Positions 45,208 through 55,140 of a stretch of DNA of 56,976 nucleotides are shown piece after piece. The notes beneath the pieces are model-generated. The model was not told the DNA's origin and searched no databases. It saw only the letters and a program-made list of their open reading frames with translations. A program made the position numbers and the translations under genes. Origin of the DNA: Burkholderiales bacterium (GTDB lineage Bacteria; Pseudomonadota; Gammaproteobacteria; Burkholderiales; WYBJ01). Numbering within the stretch: the first letter of the stretch is position 1; each line of letters opens with the position of its first letter. The stretch spans positions 1 through 56,976 of the forward strand of contig JALHQN010000027.1 of assembly GCA_022841915.1 (NCBI GenBank), written 5' to 3'.

Positions 45208-46869
45208 TCAGTGGCCGCTCGGTCCGGTGGGTGCGCTCTTTCGCGTCACCACCGGCGCCGGCAAGCGCTCGATCAGGACATTCACACAAGACGGCTTGCC
45301 TGAATTCAGTGCGCTCTGGAGCGCAGGACGCAGCTCGGCGCTCTTCTGCACCAGAGCACCGAATCCGCCGAGTCCGGCGACGGCCTGATCGTATCGGGCC
45401 GGCAGCAATTCACACCCGAACGTGCGGCTGCGGCCATAGGTGTTGATCTGGATCTGATGCTCCGCGTTCCAGCAGGCATCGTTGCCGACGACAGCGACGA
45501 TCGGCAAGCCGTGGCGCACCGCTGTGTCGAATTCGGCCATGTGGAAGCCGAATGTTCCGTCGCCCAGCAGGGCGATGACTTGTGACTGCGGTCGAGCGAG
45601 TTTCGCCGCCAGCGCAAACGGGAGCGCGCTGCCGATGGACCCGCCCGGACCGTTGATCAGCCGGGTCTTCGGTTCGACGCAGGCCTGGGCCCATTGGCCG
45701 AACTCACCGCCATCGATCACGAGCACATCGTCGTTCTTCGCGGCCGCACCGACCGAGCGCCCCACTTCGACCGGATGCAAAGGCCCGTCGGTGTTGCCGA
45801 GACTGTCCCATTCGAGTGGACGGTACCGCGTTGCCGCGGCTACCTCTTGGCTCCAGCCGAGATCACGTCCGGTGGTGTTGCCCAAAGCTGTCAGCTTCCG
45901 AGCCGCACGCACGGGATCCGCGATGGCGCTCAGGACGATGCGGCCGGGCTCGCCCAGGGCTTTGGCGGCACGCTGCAAACTCTCTTGGTCAGGATCGATC
46001 TGCACGAACGCGCAGTTCGCCGCAAAAGCGGGCGCGCGCCCGAAGCGCAGGGTGAAGTCGAGCTTCTTCGCCAGCAGCACGACGAGATCGGCTTCCTTCA
46101 AGACCTCGGCCAGCGCACCGAGCGCCGGATCGTTGACGCCGCGGGGACTTTCCATGCAGACCACCGGCACGCCGAAGGCCTCGGAAAGCTTCGCGCGCAG
46201 GCTCTGACCGGCATCGTTGGCGAACGATGGGCCGGCAATGACGAGGGGGCGCTTCGCCGCCGAAATCTTCGCCGCGATCTCGCGGGCGATCTTCTCATCG
46301 AGGTCAGCAGGTGTCGCCTCGAAGGCCGAGGCGGGCGGGACGACGACTTGAGTGGCATCCACTTTGGTTTCGAGCACGTCGAACGGCAGGCTGATGTGGA
46401 CGGGCCCCGGCCGCCCGGAGAGCGCGATGTTGAAGGCGCGCGCGATATCCGCACCGAGCCCCGCGGCGCTTTGTGCCGTCCACGAGGCCTTAACCACGGG
46501 GGCGGCCATGTCCGCTTGCCGCATCTCCTGGAAGGCATCCGTGCCGAGCTGATTGAGCGGCGCGTGCCCCGAGAGGAATACGAGCGGCGAGTCCGAGGAC
46601 AAGGCCGTATAGAGAGCGCCGATGGCGTTTGCGTGACCGGGGCCGCCGGTGACCAGAGCGATGCCAGGCGTGCCCGTCAAGCGTCCCCACGCATCGGCCA
46701 TGTGCACGGCCGCGCCCTCGTGGCGCACATGAATGATGTCCAGCTTGGCATCGATGGCCGCGTCGTAGACGGGCATGATCTGATTGCCCGAGAGCGAGAA
46801 CAGGTAGCGGGTGCCGGCGCGGGCGAGAGCTTGGGCCAGGGCATCTGCGCCCCTTAGCTGGGTAGTCAT
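45208..46869 (-). CDS. Thiamine-diphosphate-dependent enzyme (acetolactate synthase-like)
   Basis: The product (553 residues from ATG 46869, GGAGA upstream) has the three-domain ThDP layout: N-terminal PYR domain with the catalytic Glu in VRHEGAAVHMADAWGRL and GPGHANAIGALYTALS, a central domain, and a C-terminal PP domain with IALLGDGTFGFHMAEFD and VVGNDACWNAEHQI, the ThDP/Mg motif. The product is not fixed: acetolactate synthase, oxalyl-CoA decarboxylase-like or another 2-keto acid enzyme. No small ilvH subunit is adjacent. It is convergent with the UGSC pair; a link is only by position. Confidence 0.85.
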   Translation of the reverse strand: MTTQLRGADALAQALARAGTRYLFSLSGNQIMPVYDAAIDAKLDIIHVRHEGAAVHMADAWGRLTGTPGIALVTGGPGHANAIGALYTALSSDSPLVFLSGHAPLNQLGTDAFQEMRQADMAAPVVKASWTAQSAAGLGADIARAFNIALSGRPGPVHISLPFDVLETKVDATQVVVPPASAFEATPADLDEKIAREIAAKISAAKRPLVIAGPSFANDAGQSLRAKLSEAFGVPVVCMESPRGVNDPALGALAEVLKEADLVVLLAKKLDFTLRFGRAPAFAANCAFVQIDPDQESLQRAAKALGEPGRIVLSAIADPVRAARKLTALGNTTGRDLGWSQEVAAATRYRPLEWDSLGNTDGPLHPVEVGRSVGAAAKNDDVLVIDGGEFGQWAQACVEPKTRLINGPGGSIGSALPFALAAKLARPQSQVIALLGDGTFGFHMAEFDTAVRHGLPIVAVVGNDACWNAEHQIQINTYGRSRTFGCELLPARYDQAVAGLGGFGALVQKSAELRPALQSALNSGKPSCVNVLIERLPAPVVTRKSAPTGPSGH

Positions 46870-46945
46870 CGAGCGATCTCCGTTCTGATCATAAGGTGCG
46901 GACATGCGACGCAGGCGGCTGGGGCCTTGTCGAAGTTCGCCGGTG

Positions 46946-47623
46946 TTAGGTGCGAGTCGAGAGCGTGCGGGCAGCCATCCAGCCTGTGATCTGGGTGGCG
47001 CCGCAACGGCGCAGCACGCGAGATAGTTCCTCGAGGGTGGCCCCGGTGGTCATGACATCGTCGATCACCGCGACGCTCAGCCCGCTGAAATCCCGGGTGC
47101 AGGCAAATGCGCCCCGGACATTCGCCGCCCGCTGCCCCCAAGGCAGGGAGCTTTGGGCTTCGCCATGACGCAATCTCACGCAAGCGTCGTGATCCACGGG
47201 CACGCCGGTCTGCGAGCCCAGGATTCGGGCCAGTTCCAGCGATTGATTGAAGCCGCGCTCCCGTAGGCGTTGCGTGCTGAGCGGCATGGGCACGATGACA
47301 TCAGGCGGCGTCTCTTCCCCGATCGCCTCCTGCATCAGCTCGGCGAGCAAGGGTGCCGCCGGCAGGTTGCCCGCATACTTGAAGCTCTGAATCAGTCGAT
47401 CGAGCGGAAAGGCGTACGCATGCGCTGCCACGACCCGATCGAACGAAGGCGGATGAGCCAAGCACGCCCCGCAGATCTCGCCCCCGAGGGTGGGTTCCGC
47501 GCAACGCGGGCAGCGTTCGGCGGGAAGTCGGGTCAGATCGTTACGGCACTCCGCGCAAATGTTCGACGAGACGGCGGGCGCCGAGCACAATAGGCATAGG
47601 GGCGGCAACGCGAGCCGCCTCAT
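46946..47623 (-). CDS. ComF family amidophosphoribosyltransferase-like protein
   Basis: A 225-residue ComF protein, linked to DNA uptake in competent bacteria. It has zinc-binding pairs in LCLLCSAP, ICAECRND, CPRCAEP and CGACLAH at the N-terminus and the PRPP motif VAVIDDVMTTGATLEELS. ATG 47623 is the natural start (MRRLALPPLCLLC); a TTG at 47665 would add 14 residues. It is divergent from bioB. Confidence 0.92.
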   Translation of the reverse strand: MRRLALPPLCLLCSAPAVSSNICAECRNDLTRLPAERCPRCAEPTLGGEICGACLAHPPSFDRVVAAHAYAFPLDRLIQSFKYAGNLPAAPLLAELMQEAIGEETPPDVIVPMPLSTQRLRERGFNQSLELARILGSQTGVPVDHDACVRLRHGEAQSSLPWGQRAANVRGAFACTRDFSGLSVAVIDDVMTTGATLEELSRVLRRCGATQITGWMAARTLSTRT

Positions 47624-47691
47624 CGATGAGCAGTAGTTTAGAATCGCGTGTCCCAGATTGAACAACTCTATTCCCCAGACCGCCGGCCATC

Positions 47692-48690
47692 ATGAATGCA
47701 CCGATTGTAGACGAAGCTGACACACTGACCCGCCGCAGCGCGGTCCGCTGGACGCAGGAGGCCATCGAGGCCTTGTTCGCAACCCCCTTCAACGACCTGA
47801 TCCACCGTGCCCAAAGCGTTCATCGCGAGCACTTCGACCCCAACGAAGTGCAGTTGTCGACACTGCTGTCGATCAAGACGGGCGGCTGTCCCGAGGACTG
47901 CGGATACTGTCCTCAATCGGTGAGGTTCAACACCGGGGTGGCCGACCAGGGGCTCATGCCGCTCGATCAGGTGCTCGCCGCCGCTCGTGCCGCGCAGGCC
48001 AACGGCGCGACCCGCTTTTGCATGGGCGCCGCGTGGCGCGGCCCCAAGCAGCGCGACATCGATCAAGTCGCAACGATGATCAAGGCCGTGCGCGATCTGG
48101 GCATGGAGACCTGCGCGACGCTCGGGATGTTGAAGGACGGCCAAGCCGAACAGTTGTCCGCCGCCGGCCTCGACTACTACAACCACAATCTCGATACCGC
48201 GCCTGACTTCTACAACGAGATCGTGCATACCCGCGAGCAGCAAGACCGTCTCGATACGCTGGGGCGTGTACGCGGGGCAGGGCTGAGCGTTTGTTGCGGC
48301 GGTATCGTCGGTATGGGCGAAACGCGTGCCCAACGAGCCGCGTTGATCGCGCAGCTGGCCAATCTGTCGCCGTATCCCGAGTCGGTACCGATCAACAATC
48401 TCGTGGCCGTGCCGGGGACGCCGCTCGCAGATGCGGCCGCGCTCGATCCGCTCGAATTCGTTCGCACCATCGCGTGCGCGCGAATCACGATGCCGCGCGC
48501 ACGGGTTCGGCTTTCTGCGGGACGCAGCGAGATGTCCGAGGCCGTGCAGGCGCTGTGCTTCCTGGCTGGCGCGAACTCCATCTTTTACGGGGACAAGCTT
48601 CTGACCACGGGCAATCCAGAGGTGGAGCGCGATCAGGTGTTGATGGGCAAGCTCGGTCTGCGCCCTGCCGCGCCGATCCCCAACGCGTGA
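47692..48690 (+). CDS. bioB: Biotin synthase
   Basis: A radical-SAM enzyme that inserts sulfur into dethiobiotin. The 332-residue product has the CX3CX2C cluster motif in [31 protein letters not shown], and the second-cluster ligands in [24 protein letters not shown] and the Arg in [13 protein letters not shown]. It leads bioB-bioF-bioC-bioD. Confidence 0.98.
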   Translation: MNAPIVDEADTLTRRSAVRWTQEAIEALFATPFNDLIHRAQSVHREHFDPNEVQLSTLLSIKTGGCPEDCGYCPQSVRFNTGVADQGLMPLDQVLAAARAAQANGATRFCMGAAWRGPKQRDIDQVATMIKAVRDLGMETCATLGMLKDGQAEQLSAAGLDYYNHNLDTAPDFYNEIVHTREQQDRLDTLGRVRGAGLSVCCGGIVGMGETRAQRAALIAQLANLSPYPESVPINNLVAVPGTPLADAAALDPLEFVRTIACARITMPRARVRLSAGRSEMSEAVQALCFLAGANSIFYGDKLLTTGNPEVERDQVLMGKLGLRPAAPIPNA

Positions 48691-48741
48691 CACGGGCTCG
48701 CCGGTGCGAGGGCCGCGGCTGGCGGTGATCGGCCTGGATCC

Positions 48742-49914
48742 ATGGTGAACCCCGGCCAGCCGCTGGACAAGGTGCTCGCTGACGAACTGGCGCAGCTGCG
48801 CGAGGCGGGTTTGTACCGTTCGCGCGTCGCCCTCGACACCAACCAGGGCGCGCGGGTTTCAATCGCCGGACGAGCGTATCTCTCATTCGCCTCCAACGAT
48901 TATCTCGGACTGGCCGCCGATCCTCGACTGGTGGAGGCCGCGCGGGCGGCAGCCCTGCACTACGGTGTCGGCGCGGGCGCCTCGCATCTGCTCCACGGCC
49001 ACAGCGCTGCGCACGATGCGCTCGAGCAGGTATTGGCCGAATTCGTCGGTTGCCCTCGTGCCCTGGTTTTTTCGACGGGCTACATGGCCAACCTCGGCGT
49101 GGTGACTGCCCTGTGCGGCCGCGACGACGAGATATTCGCAGACAAGCTCAATCATGCTTCGCTCAACGACGCGATGGTCCTGAGTCGCGCCCGGTTCCGG
49201 CGCTATCCGCATCTGGATCTCGATGCGCTCGATCGCGCCCTCGAACGTTCCACGGCGAGGCGCAAGCTGGTGGCGACCGACGCGGTCTTCAGCATGGATG
49301 GCGATATCGCGCCGCTGCCCGATATTTTGCGATTGTGCGAGAAACACGATGCGTATCTGCTGATCGACGACGCGCATGGGTTCGGTGTGCTGGGCGTGCA
49401 CGGTGCAGGCGCGCTTTCCCATTTCGGGCTGCGCAGCGAACGCGTGCTCTACATGGGAACGCTGGGCAAGGCAGCGGGCGTCTATGGTGCGTTCGTCGCT
49501 GGCGACGAGGTGTTGATCGACTATCTCGTCAATCGGGCTCGCACATATATATATACGACGGCGACCCCGCCTCTGTTGGCTGCTGCCCTGCTGGAGAGCC
49601 TGTCCATCATTCGCAGCGAGGGCTGGCGGCGCGAGCGGCTGCGCGAACTCGCTCGAACATTGATGGCCGGTTTGGGGTCGAAATCGTTCATGATGCTTCC
49701 CTCGCAAACGGCAATCCAGCCATTCATCCTGGGTACGACTGCGCGAGCGGTGAACGTATCGGCGCGTCTGGCCGAGGCGGGAATTCTCGTTCCAGCTGTG
49801 CGTCCGCCGACGGTTCCTCGAGGGAGCGCGCGCCTTCGCATCAGTTTATCGGCGGCGCATGAGCCTGCCGATGTGCAGCGGCTCGCACAAGCGTTGTGCG
49901 ACATCGAGCCATGA
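48742..49914 (+). CDS. bioF: 8-amino-7-oxononanoate synthase
   Basis: A PLP enzyme that condenses pimeloyl-ACP with alanine. The 390-residue product shows FASNDYLGLAADPRLVEAAR, ASHLLHGHSAAHDALEQ, VFSTGYMANLGV, LLIDDAHGFGVLGVHGAG and the PLP Lys in LYMGTLGKAAGVYGAF. Its TGA overlaps the bioC ATG as ATGA. Confidence 0.97.
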   Translation: MVNPGQPLDKVLADELAQLREAGLYRSRVALDTNQGARVSIAGRAYLSFASNDYLGLAADPRLVEAARAAALHYGVGAGASHLLHGHSAAHDALEQVLAEFVGCPRALVFSTGYMANLGVVTALCGRDDEIFADKLNHASLNDAMVLSRARFRRYPHLDLDALDRALERSTARRKLVATDAVFSMDGDIAPLPDILRLCEKHDAYLLIDDAHGFGVLGVHGAGALSHFGLRSERVLYMGTLGKAAGVYGAFVAGDEVLIDYLVNRARTYIYTTATPPLLAAALLESLSIIRSEGWRRERLRELARTLMAGLGSKSFMMLPSQTAIQPFILGTTARAVNVSARLAEAGILVPAVRPPTVPRGSARLRISLSAAHEPADVQRLAQALCDIEP

Positions 49915-50804
49915 GCGCATCGGCCGATCTCGATAAACGGCTGGTGCGTCGCGGCTTCGAGCGCGCTGCCGGTACGTATGAAGAGGCCGCCTTTCTCGCC
50001 CGCGAGGTCGGCGGTCGCATGCGAGAGCGGCTGGATTTTCTGCGCGCAGTGCCCTCGACCATTCTCGACTTGGGCAGCGGCACGGGCGAGGGCGCGCGCT
50101 GGCTGCGCCGACGTTATCCGGGCTGCTCGGTGGTCGAACTCGACTACGCGCATTCGATGCTTGTCGGTGCACGCGATGCTGCGTCGTGGTTGCAACGCGG
50201 TGTGCAGCGATGGAAGGGGGTTGCGCCGCGCATCTGCGCCGACGCCGAGAAACTGCCTTTTCGCGACCGTTCGTTCGACATGGTTTGGTCTAACCTCACC
50301 CTGCATTGGGTCGATCTTCGTCAGGGACTGGCCGAGGCCTATCGAGTGTTGCGCCCAGGGGGCGTTTGCATGTTCAGCACCTTGGGCCCCGACACCTTGA
50401 AAGAACTGCGTGCCTCGTACGAGCAAGCCGACGGATTTCAGCACGTCAACCGCTTCGTCGACATGCACGATATCGGAGATATGCTGGTGGAATCTCGCTT
50501 CGCCGATCCGGTGATGGACATGGAATATCTGCAATTTACCTACGCCGATATCGGCGCGCTGCTGCGGGAGTTGCGCGCTGCAAGCGCGCGTAACGCCAAC
50601 GCGGCGCGACCGCCGGGGCTGAGCGGCCGACGCACCTTTGCGCGCATGGGCGCGGCCTACGAGCGATACCGAACAGATGGCCGCTTGCCGGTTACGTTCG
50701 AAGTCGTCTACGGGCATGCGTGGCGACCGGAGCGGGAGCGGACAACCAAGTCGGGGGAGGCCATCGTCAATTTTCATCCGCTTCGGGGGCGCCATGGTGA
50801 GTAG
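49911..50804 (+). CDS. bioC: Malonyl-ACP O-methyltransferase
   Basis: Methylates malonyl-ACP to start pimelate synthesis. The 297-residue product has the family's opening RLVRRGFERAAGTYEEAAFL, the SAM site TILDLGSGTGEGARWLR, WSNLTLHWVDLRQGLAEAYR, GGVCMFSTLGPDTLKELR and HVNRFVDMHDIGDMLV. ATG 49911 overlaps the bioF stop. The end overlaps bioD by 11 bases. The pimeloyl esterase (bioH or equivalent) is not in the window. Confidence 0.95.
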   Translation: MSASADLDKRLVRRGFERAAGTYEEAAFLAREVGGRMRERLDFLRAVPSTILDLGSGTGEGARWLRRRYPGCSVVELDYAHSMLVGARDAASWLQRGVQRWKGVAPRICADAEKLPFRDRSFDMVWSNLTLHWVDLRQGLAEAYRVLRPGGVCMFSTLGPDTLKELRASYEQADGFQHVNRFVDMHDIGDMLVESRFADPVMDMEYLQFTYADIGALLRELRAASARNANAARPPGLSGRRTFARMGAAYERYRTDGRLPVTFEVVYGHAWRPERERTTKSGEAIVNFHPLRGRHGE

Positions 50805-51513
50805 GCACACGCAGGGATGCTTCGTCACGGGCACCGACACGGGCGTCGGCAAGACCCAGATCGCATGTGCGCTCCTCCGGTCGATCGGACGACTGGGCAT
50901 TTCCGCGGTCGGGATGAAACCGGTGGCCGCAGGGGGGCGGCGGGTGAAGGGCGTGTTGACCAATGCCGATGTGGTAGCGCTCGACAAGTCCAGCCGGGTT
51001 CGGGCCGCGAGAAAGTTGCGTAATCCGTATCTGCTCGCGCCGGCGATTGCGCCGCATATCGCGGCGCAGGAAGCCGGGATTACGCTCGATATCGAAGTGC
51101 TGGCAAGTGCGTTCCGGAGTTTGGCCGAGCGCGCTCAATACATCGTGGTCGAAGGGGCGGGAGGCTTTCGTGTCCCGCTCGACGGGCAGTTCGACTTGGG
51201 TGACTTGGCCCAGCGTCTGCAACTGCCCGTCGTGTTGGTGGTCGGCATGCGCCTCGGGTGCCTGTCGCACGCGCTGCTCACGGCCGAGGCAATCGAGCGG
51301 CGTGGTTTGACGATCGCCGGATGGATCGCGAACAGAATCGACCCGTCGATGCCTCGGTACCGCGCCAACGTGCGGGCGTTGCAGGAGCGCATTGCCGCAC
51401 CGATGCTCGCAGAGGTCCCGCACATCGCCGCAACGGGCGCGCGACGGGCGCGTCTCGATGCGATTTTGGACGTGAGCACACTGGTGTCTTGCGCGCCACG
51501 CAAGGCCTCGTGA
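50794..51513 (+). CDS. bioD: ATP-dependent dethiobiotin synthetase
   Basis: Closes the ureido ring of dethiobiotin. The 239-residue product has the P-loop GCFVTGTDTGVGKTQIA, GMKPVAAGGRR, VEGAGGFRVPLDG and VVLVVGMRLGCLSHALLT. ATG 50794 is inside the end of bioC (overlap 11 bases); the frame further upstream is a bioC shadow. Confidence 0.96.
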   Translation: MVSRHTQGCFVTGTDTGVGKTQIACALLRSIGRLGISAVGMKPVAAGGRRVKGVLTNADVVALDKSSRVRAARKLRNPYLLAPAIAPHIAAQEAGITLDIEVLASAFRSLAERAQYIVVEGAGGFRVPLDGQFDLGDLAQRLQLPVVLVVGMRLGCLSHALLTAEAIERRGLTIAGWIANRIDPSMPRYRANVRALQERIAAPMLAEVPHIAATGARRARLDAILDVSTLVSCAPRKAS

Positions 51514-51538
51514 TGAGGCTTGAATCCGTGGCGCTTTC

Positions 51539-51568
51539 TTGCGTGCGCGTTGAGCCGTGTGATAAAGT
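51539..51568 (+). promoter_or_regulatory. Possible promoter of the cytochrome oxidase operon
   Basis: TTGCGT (51539-51544), 18 nt, TAAAGT (51563-51568) in the 121-base gap between bioD and the DUF2244 gene. Each hexamer matches consensus only partly. Confidence 0.3.
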
Positions 51569-51634
51569 CCCGACGCTCTCGCGCCGCCTTCGCAGTAGCG
51601 TTTTAATGCTGTTGCGAACGTTACGGTAAATGCC

Positions 51635-52102
51635 ATGCAAGACGGCTCCGCCGCGGATAACCAGGTCTTTTTGCTGATTGCGAGGCGAAACTGCTCGCTG
51701 CAGGGAGCCGAGCGCTGTATGGCATTCTGGCTTTTGGCGTTCGTTTCGATAGTGATCGCTTCGGTTTGTGCGGCCATGGGTGCATGGCCAGTGCTTCCCT
51801 TCGCAGGATTGGAATTGGCTGCCTTGTATCTCGCGTTTCGCCGCTTCTCTCGCGATGCAGACGACTACGAAAAGGTGATCATTCGAGGTGATCGCCTGCT
51901 CGTGGAGTGCCATACGAACGGGCGCGTGCGACGCTTCGACGCAAACAGGCACTGGACACAAGTGGTTGTGCGGCGCGGTGTTGGAGGGAGGCAAGTCTCG
52001 CTTCGCTCTCACGGCAATGAAATCGAGTTCGGAACACTCCTGAGCGAAGGCGCGCGGATAGAAGCTGCCCGCAAGCTGCAGGAACAATTGCGGGTTCAAT
52101 GA
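51635..52102 (+). CDS. DUF2244 family membrane protein
   Basis: A 155-residue protein with two central helices (MAFWLLAFVSIVIASVCAAM, WPVLPFAGLELAALYLAF) then RRFSRDADDYEKVIIRGDRL, the DUF2244 signature. The family is found just upstream of coxB in many alpha- and betaproteobacteria and is presumed to help oxidase assembly. Its TGA overlaps a possible coxB ATG at 52099 (ATGATG). Confidence 0.88.
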   Translation: MQDGSAADNQVFLLIARRNCSLQGAERCMAFWLLAFVSIVIASVCAAMGAWPVLPFAGLELAALYLAFRRFSRDADDYEKVIIRGDRLLVECHTNGRVRRFDANRHWTQVVVRRGVGGRQVSLRSHGNEIEFGTLLSEGARIEAARKLQEQLRVQ

Positions 52103-52131
52103 TGAGACATCAATCAGGGCTAGGGAAAAAA

Positions 52132-53379
52132 ATGACCGGTACGCGCATTGCGGGCGCCTTGCTCGCTCTTGGGCCATCGATTGCGTGCGCGAGCCGCTAC
52201 AACCTGCAGGAGCCGAACAGCGCGCTCGGCCAGTCGATCTACGATCTGCACACGATGATTCTGTGGGTCTGTGTGGCGATCTTCGTCGGCGTGTTCAGCG
52301 TCATGTTCTATTCTGTCTTCAAGCACCGCAAGTCGGTCGGTCACAAAGCTGCGAACTTCCACGAGAACACCCTCGTTGAAGTCATCTGGACCGTGATTCC
52401 TTTCATCATATTGATCGGTATCGCCGTGCCTGCCACCCGCACCTTGTTGCATCAGCGCGATACTTCCGCGCCCGACCTTACGATCAAGGTCACCGGCTAT
52501 CAGTGGAAGTGGGGATACGACTACCTGCAGGGTGAAGGTGAAGGCATCTCCTTCCTCAGCACGCTTTCCACGCCGCGCGACCAGATCGACGGCACCGCTC
52601 CGAAGGGTGAACACTATCTGCTCGAAGTCGACGAGCCCTTGGTCGTGCCGGTCGGAAAGAAGGTGCGCCTCGTGATCACGGCAGCCGACGTATTGCACGC
52701 ATGGTGGGTTCCGGCGCTCGCGGTCAAGCAAGACGCCATCCCGGGCTTCGTCCGCGACTCCTGGTTCAAGGCCGAGCGCGAAGGCGTCTTCAGGGGGCAG
52801 TGCGCCGAGCTTTGCGGCAAAGACCATGGGTTCATGCCGATCGTCGTTCACGTCTTGTCGGAGGCGAACTACGCCAAGTGGGTCGGCGAGCGCAAGCAAA
52901 AGATGGCTGCTGGCGCAGATGATCTCAACAAGCCTTGGACGGCTGATGAATTGAAGTCGCGTGGCGCGCAGGTCTTCGCGCAAAACTGCGTTGCCTGTCA
53001 TCAAGGCGACGGGATGGGCATCCCCGGGACCTTCCCTGCACTGAATGGCTCGAAAGTGGTGACGGGGGCGACCGAAGGGTCGATCGCGACGGTGCTGCAT
53101 GGCGTTGCGCGCGACGGCAAGCCCACTGCGATGCAAGCGTTCAAACAATTGTCCGATGTCGAGATCGCCGCAGTGGTCACGTATGCCCGCAATGCGTGGG
53201 ACAACAAAGCAGGTGATGCGATTTCGCCTGCGGACGTCAAGGCCGCGCGCAGCAAGCAGTCGGCTGCGGCGAACGGGGCCGAGGCGGCAGCAGTGATGAA
53301 TGTTGCAGCAGTGCCTGCATCCGTCGCCGGCGCTCTCGCGTCGAGCGGAGACGGCCTGTCGGCGGTCGTTGCTCGGTAG
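52132..53379 (+). CDS. coxB: Cytochrome c oxidase subunit II with fused cytochrome c domain
   Basis: Accepts electrons from cytochrome c via CuA. ATG 52132 has AGGG upstream and gives 415 residues with a signal peptide (GTRIAGALLALGPSIACAS); ATG 52099 would add 11 residues and overlap the previous stop. Two TM helices (about 40-60 and 80-100) precede the cupredoxin domain with WKWGYDY and the CuA ligands DVLHAWWVPA, GQCAELCGKDHGFMPIV. A C-terminal c-type haem domain has CVACHQGDGMGIPG and an Ala-rich tail. This caa3-like fusion is common in betaproteobacteria. Confidence 0.96.
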   Translation: MTGTRIAGALLALGPSIACASRYNLQEPNSALGQSIYDLHTMILWVCVAIFVGVFSVMFYSVFKHRKSVGHKAANFHENTLVEVIWTVIPFIILIGIAVPATRTLLHQRDTSAPDLTIKVTGYQWKWGYDYLQGEGEGISFLSTLSTPRDQIDGTAPKGEHYLLEVDEPLVVPVGKKVRLVITAADVLHAWWVPALAVKQDAIPGFVRDSWFKAEREGVFRGQCAELCGKDHGFMPIVVHVLSEANYAKWVGERKQKMAAGADDLNKPWTADELKSRGAQVFAQNCVACHQGDGMGIPGTFPALNGSKVVTGATEGSIATVLHGVARDGKPTAMQAFKQLSDVEIAAVVTYARNAWDNKAGDAISPADVKAARSKQSAAANGAEAAAVMNVAAVPASVAGALASSGDGLSAVVAR

Positions 53380-53427
53380 AGCGGCGAAACACGGTCGATG
53401 CATATATAGGATTTTACGGAGCTACCG

Positions 53428-55017
53428 ATGAGCACAGCCGTTCACGACCATACCCACGGGCACGACGATCACGCTCACCACCCGACCGGGCTGAAGCGTT
53501 TCCTGACGACCACGAACCACAAGGACATAGGCACGGCGTACTTGTGGTTCAGCTTTGCGATGTTCCTCGTGGGCGGCGTGATGGCCCTGGTCATTCGGGC
53601 CGAACTGTTCCAGCCCGGGATGCAGGTCGTGAACCCCGAATTCTTCAACCAGATGACGACGCTGCACGGGCTCATCATGGTGTTCGGCGCGATCATGCCC
53701 GCATTCGTCGGCTTCGCGAACTGGCAGATCCCGATGATGATCGGCGCGCCGGACATGGCGTTCCCCCGGCTGAACAACTGGAGCTTCTGGCTCCTTCCGC
53801 CGGCCGCGCTGCTGCTGGTGGCTTCGATGTTCGTCCCGGGTGGGGCAGCCGCCTCCGGCTGGACTTTGTATCCGCCGCTCACCATTCAGATGGGGCTCGG
53901 CATGGACTTGGCGATCTTCGCCATCCACATCCTGGGGATGTCCTCCATTCTGGGCTCGATCAATATCATCACGACCATTCTCAACATGCGCGCCCCGGGC
54001 ATGACGTTGATGAAGATGCCGATGTTCTGCTGGACGTGGCTGATCACCGCATACTTGGTGGTGGCGGCGATGCCGGTCCTGGCGGGCGCGGTGACGATGC
54101 TGTTGACCGACCGCCACTTCGGCACGCACTTCTTCAACCCGGCTGGCGGCGGGGATCCGGTGCTGTTCCAGCACATCTTCTGGTTCTTCGGGCATCCGGA
54201 GGTCTACATCATCGCCATTCCGGCGTTCGGCGTGATCTCCCAGGTGATTCCTGCGTTCGCCCGCAAGCCGCTGTTCGGCTACACATCGATGGTGTACGCG
54301 ACCGCCTCGATCGCGATCTTGTCGTTCATCGTCTGGGCGCACCATATGTACACCACCGGGATGCCGGTGCAGGCGCAGCTGTTCTTCATGTACGCGACCA
54401 CGCTGATCGCCGTGCCCACTGGGGTGAAGGTGTTCAACTGGGTCGCCACGATGTGGAAGGGCTCGCTGACCTTCGAGACGCCCATGTTGTTCGCGATCGG
54501 CTTCCTGTTCCTGTTCACGATGGGCGGGTTCACCGGTCTCGTGCTGTCCTACACGCCGGTCGACGTCCAACTGCACGACACCTATTACGTGGTTGCCCAC
54601 TTCCATTACGTCATGGTGGCCGGGGCGCTGTTCTCGGCATTCGCAGGGGTCTACTTCTGGCTGCCCAAATGGACCGGCCGCATGTACGACGAGACCCTCG
54701 GAAAATGGCACTTCTGGCTGTCGTTCGTGTTCTTCAACGTGACCTTTTTCGTGCAGCACTTCTTGGGCTTGGCTGGCATGCCTCGCCGGATTCCCGACTA
54801 CGCGTTGCAGTTCGCCGATTTCAACATGGTCTCCACGATCGGTGCATTCGGCTTCGGGATGACGCAACTATTGTTCCTCTATATCGTCGTCAAATGCATC
54901 CGCAGCGGCGAAACGGCGCCGGCGAATCCATGGGAAGGTGCAGACACCCTGGAATGGACACACCTGCCGTCGCCTGCGCCCTACCATAGTTTCGATACGC
55001 CCCCGGTGGTGAAGTAG
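53428..55017 (+). CDS. ctaD: Cytochrome c oxidase subunit I
   Basis: The catalytic haem-copper subunit. The 529-residue product has a His-rich N-terminus (HDHTHGHDDHAHHPTG), twelve predicted helices, the haem a ligand in MTTLHGLIMVF, the CuB/Tyr motif WFFGHPEVYIIAIPAFG, the CuB pair in VWAHHMYTTGM, and the haem pair in YYVVAHFHYVMVAG. GGAG precedes the ATG. The Tyr-His and K-channel residues point to an A-type oxidase. Confidence 0.98.
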   Translation: MSTAVHDHTHGHDDHAHHPTGLKRFLTTTNHKDIGTAYLWFSFAMFLVGGVMALVIRAELFQPGMQVVNPEFFNQMTTLHGLIMVFGAIMPAFVGFANWQIPMMIGAPDMAFPRLNNWSFWLLPPAALLLVASMFVPGGAAASGWTLYPPLTIQMGLGMDLAIFAIHILGMSSILGSINIITTILNMRAPGMTLMKMPMFCWTWLITAYLVVAAMPVLAGAVTMLLTDRHFGTHFFNPAGGGDPVLFQHIFWFFGHPEVYIIAIPAFGVISQVIPAFARKPLFGYTSMVYATASIAILSFIVWAHHMYTTGMPVQAQLFFMYATTLIAVPTGVKVFNWVATMWKGSLTFETPMLFAIGFLFLFTMGGFTGLVLSYTPVDVQLHDTYYVVAHFHYVMVAGALFSAFAGVYFWLPKWTGRMYDETLGKWHFWLSFVFFNVTFFVQHFLGLAGMPRRIPDYALQFADFNMVSTIGAFGFGMTQLLFLYIVVKCIRSGETAPANPWEGADTLEWTHLPSPAPYHSFDTPPVVK

Positions 55018-55022
55018 TCGGC

Positions 55023-55136
55023 ATGATGAGCACGGACACAAGCAAGCAGCGCGAGCGAAAGAACCTCATCACCGGCGTCATGGTGGGGATGCTCGCCTTG
55101 CTCTCTTTCGTTGCGTTCCTTTGGAAGGTCTGGTGA
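55023..55136 (+). CDS. Cytochrome oxidase small assembly protein
   Basis: A 37-residue single-helix protein (NLITGVMVGMLALLSFVAFL near the C-terminus, KVW end). It begins 5 bases after the ctaD stop and ends 4 bases before the ctaG ATG. A small protein of this type in this slot is standard in betaproteobacteria and is named for a likely role in oxidase assembly. Confidence 0.85.
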   Translation: MMSTDTSKQRERKNLITGVMVGMLALLSFVAFLWKVW

Positions 55137-55140
55137 CCGA

